Source of the DNA: Hydnum rufescens UP504
Lineage: Eukaryota; Basidiomycota; Agaricomycetes; Cantharellales; Hydnaceae
NCBI GenBank assembly: GCA_014904985.1
Contig: MU129194.1
Span: forward strand, 37,021 to 60,993
DNA length: 23,973 bases
Direction of reading: 5' to 3'
The stretch's first letter is position 1; the number at the start of each line of letters is the position of its first letter. Below are positions 19,737 through 23,973 of this stretch, one piece after another. Below the pieces are notes generated by a model that ran no database searches, was not told the DNA's origin, and was given only the letters and a program-made list of their open reading frames with translations. A program made the translations under genes and the position numbers.

Positions 19737-20986
19737 GGCTCGATGTCCATGTCATCAGGACGTGAAGGGGATGGTGGGGGGGAAGGAGGACGAGGTGGCA
19801 GTGGCACCATATCACAGAGGCTGATGGAGGAAGGACCCAAAACATGGACTAGTGCACCAGCCATGGCGCTGTCTACATCTCGAAGGTCAGACTCAAATAC
19901 AGCTGTGTAGACATCCCGTTGATGCACATAGTCCTCTTTTTGTTGGATGGGTCGAATCATCCAGAGAGATGGATGCTTGACTTGGGCACCTCGTTTCATT
20001 CTCCAAATTTCCATGAATTCCCCATGGGCTTCATCGGGACCGCATTCGGCCACCCCATTGGCGACAGCCTGGGACTTGGAAGATAAATCCCCTGCATGGG
20101 GATCAAGAGTACAGACTTCTCTGGGCTCCAGGATCCGGATACCATGAAGGGGGACACCATGTTGCTCCAATTCTGCCATAGGGACATTGGGGTCATCCAT
20201 GGAAATGAAAGCGCCCACTAGATTGTGATCGACCCCAAAACATGGTAGCTCCAGACCAGCAACCAGGGCTATATGGTCAAGGGTCCTATGCATCAGAAGC
20301 TGCATGATGGCTCGAACTTCTGCCAGAGTATCCTCAATCCTCACAATTTTGCGATAGGCTGTAATCTTTGCAAAAGATTGTTCCATGTTGCCCGGCAGAG
20401 AACCGTCTTGGCCACTCTCGATGAGGGCTTTTGCGACATCAGAGTGGGTGCCATGCTCCATGACTGGGATCTGATCAAGTTCGAGACAAAAAAATTGGAA
20501 TGCCTTCAACCACAGATGATAAACATTGAAAGCATTGATGAGGGCTTTTCGCATGGTGATCAGCCAGCTGTGGCCAAGAAAAAAATCTAGCGCATAGCTG
20601 CCCCTCTGCACCACCTCCTGGAATGGAAATTGATGTTGGGGTAGATAGGGAATGTGCGGGGAATTGCGAGTGTACATGTGTCTTGTGCACAGTTTGTCGA
20701 AGAATGCCCAAGTTAAAGGACTCAACCATGCCCTAGTGACATCATAGAATGGGTCAAAGTCATATTGATGCATAGTTTCCCCAAACTGAGAAACCACAGA
20801 GGGGGGGCCGCAGAATAATAAGTTGCGAGGACGGTGTATTCTTTCAGGTTGGGGGTTTAACAGTTCAAGTAAATCAGGAGACGCATCACTCTCCCAGAGG
20901 GTGTTGGTATACTCTAGCACCCAGTCCTGGATGCTGACGAAGTGTCTTTGGGAAGTGGGACATTCACCTCTGACTTCTGGGGACAT

Positions 20987-22523
20987 TGAATTGTTGTCAG
21001 TCTGCAAGACAAATCTGTGATGCAAAAAAAAAACATATTGTTTAGGTTCTGCTTGAAGTAAACTGAATATCGAGTGCAAAGAGTTGGGAAGTGTTGGATA
21101 GAGTGGATCATTTCAGATGAAAGAGGGCTGGAAGACTCTCCATAGTCCCATCATAAAGGATCTGTGGACATTGTATGCAGGAATCTCCTAAGAGACTATG
21201 CTACAGTCCAAGATTGTTGAGTCGAGGACAAAAGGAGAGGGCCACGGAGTCAATCCGTAGGTTAAGGTCCGATTGAATGAAAGGCCTTGAGGTTGAGAAA
21301 TTGTCTTGCTAGGGTGGGTTTGCTCTAACAATGAATGAATGGAGGATTTAATTCAGAAATCACACTGATGGCTCTCCTCTTGAGGGCCTATCCAAAGCGT
21401 GAACAATACTAGATGTATTCTGGAAGTCACCCTGATGCCAACAGCTGTCCTTCAAGACTTTAGAGACTGAGGGTGAGGGGGAAATCAATCAAAATTTGCA
21501 TCCCCCGTACTTAATATACATCTTGTAATAATGCCATAGTAACCGGCAGAAAGGTGGGGTTAAGGCGAAAATGATGAAAAAGAGATCAAGTCAAAAGCTT
21601 CAAAACTGAAGGAGATATTCAATTAACACATCAGAATAGGGGAATATGGCTTAACCAAGGTATTCCTCCTCTCCTACTGAACAGAATCCCTTGGGGAAAG
21701 GTGGAACTGGTCGCCCTAGACGTACCCTCCATCGGACATAGAGTGCCGGAACCATAATTGCCTTTAGTAATCAGAAAAGCGGAGGTAAAAGTGAAATGAG
21801 ACATGGGGAGACTAAATTACAGAGAGCCGAGTTCTAATCCGCTCGTTTTTCCCTTGGTACCATTCAATGCGTATTTTCAGCGTCTTTCCAGGGGTGGCCG
21901 TTACTAACGAATCGAATTAAAACTGGTGGAGATATTCGCGAAATACTGAAGGATAGTGTGAAGCATGAGGTAAAATCGACCTGGAGGGTGCAGTTCGCAT
22001 CCGATAAACGCGTATGTGGTACCGTTGGATAGGTATTGATCGTAGCTTTCTGGGTGCTATCTTGCCGAGTCAATCCGATCAAAAATGAGGGAGATATTCG
22101 CGAAATACTCCTTGAGAGTATGGGAATAGCCCCTATTTAACATGTGACTAATCCGCAAGTTGGATCCAAAGGATTAGGCAATCTTGATTATATAATTGGG
22201 ACTTGTATATCCCCACCAAGGCAATGAGCAATGCATAATGGATTGAGTACCAAACAAACAGGGCAAGTTGAATTGCCTGAGCCACAGTTGGCTGGGCTTG
22301 AAGTAACTATAATTTGAGGTAGTCTGTTGAAGACTTGGAGATGGACAAATAAATGTCTCATGTACAAGGTGGAGGAAAGAGAAATAAAATGGGTCTTGGA
22401 GAATTGAAATCCACGTCGCATGGCAATCAAAGGAAGGATAGGTATTGAAAGGATTGGATTTGAATAAATTGGATTTGTTTGAGGAGGTAGTTGGGTCCTG
22501 AAGCGGATCTATGTAGTAGGGTT
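20987..22523. other. Unassigned region upstream of gene A
   Basis: No gene is supported. The part immediately upstream of gene A (20987-21110) contains a T-rich tract followed by CACAG on the - strand, possibly an intron end. The stretch 21540-22110 contains more CpG dinucleotides than most of the window and holds the diverged repeats listed next. The interval 22140-22500 has short open frames only; one - strand frame over 22188-22430 includes a CPVCLVLNPLCIAHC cysteine cluster but has no clear start. Confidence 0.4.
21611..22110. repeat. Diverged tandem repeat of about 150-160 bp
   Basis: GGAGATATTCGCGAAATACT occurs identically at 21928-21947 and 22090-22109. A related GGAGGTAAAAGTGAAATG starts at 21781, and GGAGATATTC at 21611. 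The sequence leading into the 21928 and 22090 copies also aligns (TTGGTACCATT..GCGTATT against GTGGTACCGTT..GGTATT, then the TCRATCCGA/AATCGAA part). Spacing is 170, 147 and 162 bp. The family is unknown. Confidence 0.6.
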
Positions 22524-22724
22524 TTATCCCTCCAACAATGTACTGGGTGTGGGATCTGGAGGAGCCGCTGGTGGATCTGCCAATTTCTTTTTGAACTTGG
22601 GGAGCTTTGATTTCAGTTCCGGGGTGGCAGAGGAGATATCAGAAGAGGGAGCCAAGGCACTTGTGGATCCCGAGTTTTTCCCAGTTGGCTTTCTCATTTT
22701 CGTATTCATCCACTTTGGAGGCAT
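22524..22724 (-). CDS. Possible first exon of an unknown gene
   Basis: The frame begins at an ATG in a good eukaryotic context (CCCACCATGCCTCC) and encodes a basic, Ser/Lys/Pro-rich peptide starting MPPKWMNTKMRKPTGKN and continuing LPKFKKKLADPPAAPP. An in-frame ATG 12 bp upstream (22736) is also possible. The frame ends at TAA, but a GTACAT donor near 22537 and a CTTCAG acceptor near 22500 would allow a 46-bp intron leading into about 100 further open codons. No domain is recognised. It could be an N-terminal exon of a transposon or host gene, or chance. Confidence 0.3.
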   Translation of the reverse strand: MPPKWMNTKMRKPTGKNSGSTSALAPSSDISSATPELKSKLPKFKKKLADPPAAPPDPTPSTLLEG

Positions 22725-22736
22725 GGTGGGAACCAT

Positions 22737-23872
22737 ACAGATAGAGCAGTTATCTCAACCACAGACCCTTACGACCCTGGAGCAGATTTACCACTCCAAA
22801 GCGCACGAGTAAGTGGAGATCAAAGATATAACCCTGGATAGCAGTTCCAAGATGGAGGATGGAATCTCTCTCCACCCACTACACTCGACACATGGTGAAA
22901 AAACATATGAGAGGCTGTAGAACTAACGAATCTTGTGGATCTGGAGCCCACAGACTAGATAGAATGTGTGCCCACAGATTTTACAAGATGTTAGGTTGGA
23001 GTTTGGTTCCGCACCACTGCAAAATGCCAAAACATTCCCTAATTTGTCAGATTTTCGATAGCTACAAATTTGCATTTTCCCCACCTTCAGCAAAGAATTG
23101 CACCTGAACTGCCAGTCCATTCGTTGCCATTTTTTGTACGGACAAGGATTATCTAGGGTTACCATCTTTCCGTCAGTGATTTGGACCACTTTAAGTTCTC
23201 AAGGGTAGTTGGCACTCTGTGGCCACACAACCTATCATATTTTTCTCATTCCATATACTTATATATACCACTACCACTCATATTCCAAGTTGTGAAATAC
23301 TGTACCAATTTCGGCACAACCATGTGAATACTACCCTATATTTTGACCATAGTGTCACAAGAATTCAAGTCGAAATAGTTGAGCACCCGTAGCTAATGAT
23401 GCCACGGTTTGGAGGATAAACCTCCTAATGATGGTCTCATCACCCAGGAACTTAACAGCTTGTATTATTTAAGGCAGTCTTCAATTGCAATTAAAAAAGA
23501 CTCGACCTAATTCAGTAGAGCCGACTATCTGATGATCCAATCCAAAAGCAATGTCTCCATATGGATCTCTGAATATTGAGTTGTGCACTTGCATCAAACA
23601 GTTTGATGCCTCCAAAATCACTGGGTCACTGCATGATGAGCATTTGCTCTACAGTATTTTGTTTGGTGTAGAATCATCAATTAATGACATATGGATTGAC
23701 GATCTAGCTTCCGGAAATTAAATGCAATGTGAATCCAGGAATGGGCAGTCCAGTTAATCTGAGAGCAGAAAAGTTGATGTCATATGGTATTAGCAATATC
23801 AAATCCTCCTGCAATCGCTGTGGGATGAACTCCCTCGGATATATAGCAATCAGCTTTCAAAAGCTCTCCAAC
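22737..23872. other. Unassigned region before the right-end LTR
   Basis: No gene is supported. A - strand frame over 22923-23189 contains several Cys and His residues (CKICGHTFYLVCGLQIH), which superficially resemble a zinc-binding motif, but its start is unclear and the frame is AT-rich; I treat it as unproven. The right part (23200-23870) shows no coding or repeat structure that I can see. Confidence 0.35.
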
Positions 23873-23973
23873 TGTCAGGGTTCACCCCCAACTCCGGTCT
23901 ACTCCGGTCCTCCTCCACCCACCTCCAGTCCGGTTCTCCACTTATTTCCCTCACCCAAGTCCACTTTGCTTCC
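23873..23973 (+). mobile_element. Partial LTR, same family as 17424-18084
   Basis: It begins TGTCAGGG, then CACTCCGG-type repeats, TCCACCCACCTCCAGTCC, and ends in CCAAGTCCACTTTGCTTCC, aligned with 17424 to about 17556 with a gap in the repeat part. Several differences from the first copy are CG versus CA or TG (TCCGCTTA/TCCACTTA, TTCGCCC/CTCACCC, CCAGTTC/CCGGTTC). It is cut by the window end, so it may be the start of a solo LTR or a full element. Confidence 0.85.

Larger units (their letters stand above)
16467..20986 (-). pseudogene. Gene A: large unknown repeat-containing protein, split by an LTR
   Basis: I do not recognise the family. Exon 1 (20986-19135) encodes 617 codons without a stop, starting MSPEVRGECP. 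It includes RNLLFCGPPSVVSQFGE and YDFDPFYDVTRAWLSP, a Pro-rich PPRPPSPPPSPSRP linker, nine VDAPITSA repeats and a Ser/Asp/Glu-rich tail. A 53-bp intron (19134-19082; GTAAGA, branch TTACTAAG, acceptor TTTCTTAG) leads to exon 2 (19081-16467). That exon has AEHNC/AERNC pentapeptide repeats, a Ser/His/Pro-rich region and a globular C-terminal half (VFVGDWFCIEFSG; FRWVLDPDYVEMCYAHQQSA). A solo LTR at 17424-18084 interrupts it; without the LTR the frame is continuous, about 1,266 residues. TGA stops occur at 18680, 18203, 16838 and 16655; the TAG at 16469 may be genuine. Upstream exons before 20986 are possible, because CACAG and TTGCAG acceptors precede the start. Confidence 0.65.

Noticed and set aside
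1876..20986. TGA reassigned as a sense codon
   Set aside because: No nuclear code with TGA read as arginine is known to me. Frameshifts, nested LTRs and CpG differences in non-coding repeats point to decay instead.
17424..23973. The LTRs at 17424 and 23873 as the two ends of one long retrotransposon
   Set aside because: The left LTR has a perfect GTTTC duplication on both of its own sides and sits inside a continuous gene frame, so it is a complete solo insertion. The DNA between shows no gag or pol.

Overview
The window looks like transposon-rich nuclear DNA of a filamentous basidiomycete, probably Agaricomycetes. The reasons are a chromodomain-bearing Ty3/gypsy polyprotein of the type common in mushroom-forming fungi, short 53-90 bp GT..AG introns with CTAAY-like branch points, and nested LTR insertions. 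I see no bacterial gene organisation, no CRISPR array and no confident RNA gene. The species cannot be named from this sequence.

Layout. Positions 1-394 are a degenerate array of a short self-complementary motif (core ATGTCTAGA). Positions 395-1875 have no supported gene but contain two fold-back repeats. Positions 1876-11002 are a decayed Ty3/gypsy element on the + strand: Gag with a zinc knuckle, then protease, reverse transcriptase, RNase H, integrase and chromodomain, followed by an extra downstream reading frame (10262-11002) that I cannot assign. An 847-bp solo LTR (6145-6991) sits inside its pol. Positions 11003-12500 are non-coding, with a cluster of TGATGTCA sites, a weak tRNA-like stretch and two hairpins.

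Two large multi-exon genes of unknown family follow, both on the - strand. Gene B (15791 to 12501, about 1,000 codons, five exons) lies downstream of gene A (20986 to 16467, about 1,266 codons, two exons). Gene A carries two in-frame peptide repeats and is interrupted by a 661-bp solo LTR (17424-18084) with a perfect 5-bp target duplication. Removing the LTR and one duplication leaves its frame unbroken. Positions 20987-23872 are mostly unassigned, with a diverged repeat of about 150-160 bp and one possible - strand exon. The window ends inside another copy of the same LTR family (23873-23973).

The main biological message is decay by CpG-to-TpG change. Almost every premature stop in the gypsy element and in genes A and B is TGA, with the frame continuing beyond it. 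Several of these stops sit where the pol family normally has arginine, as expected if CGA became TGA. Differences between duplicated LTR segments and between tandem repeat units fall at CpG in the same way. This fits deamination of methylated CpG better than classic CpA-directed repeat-induced point mutation. None of the large coding units appears intact.
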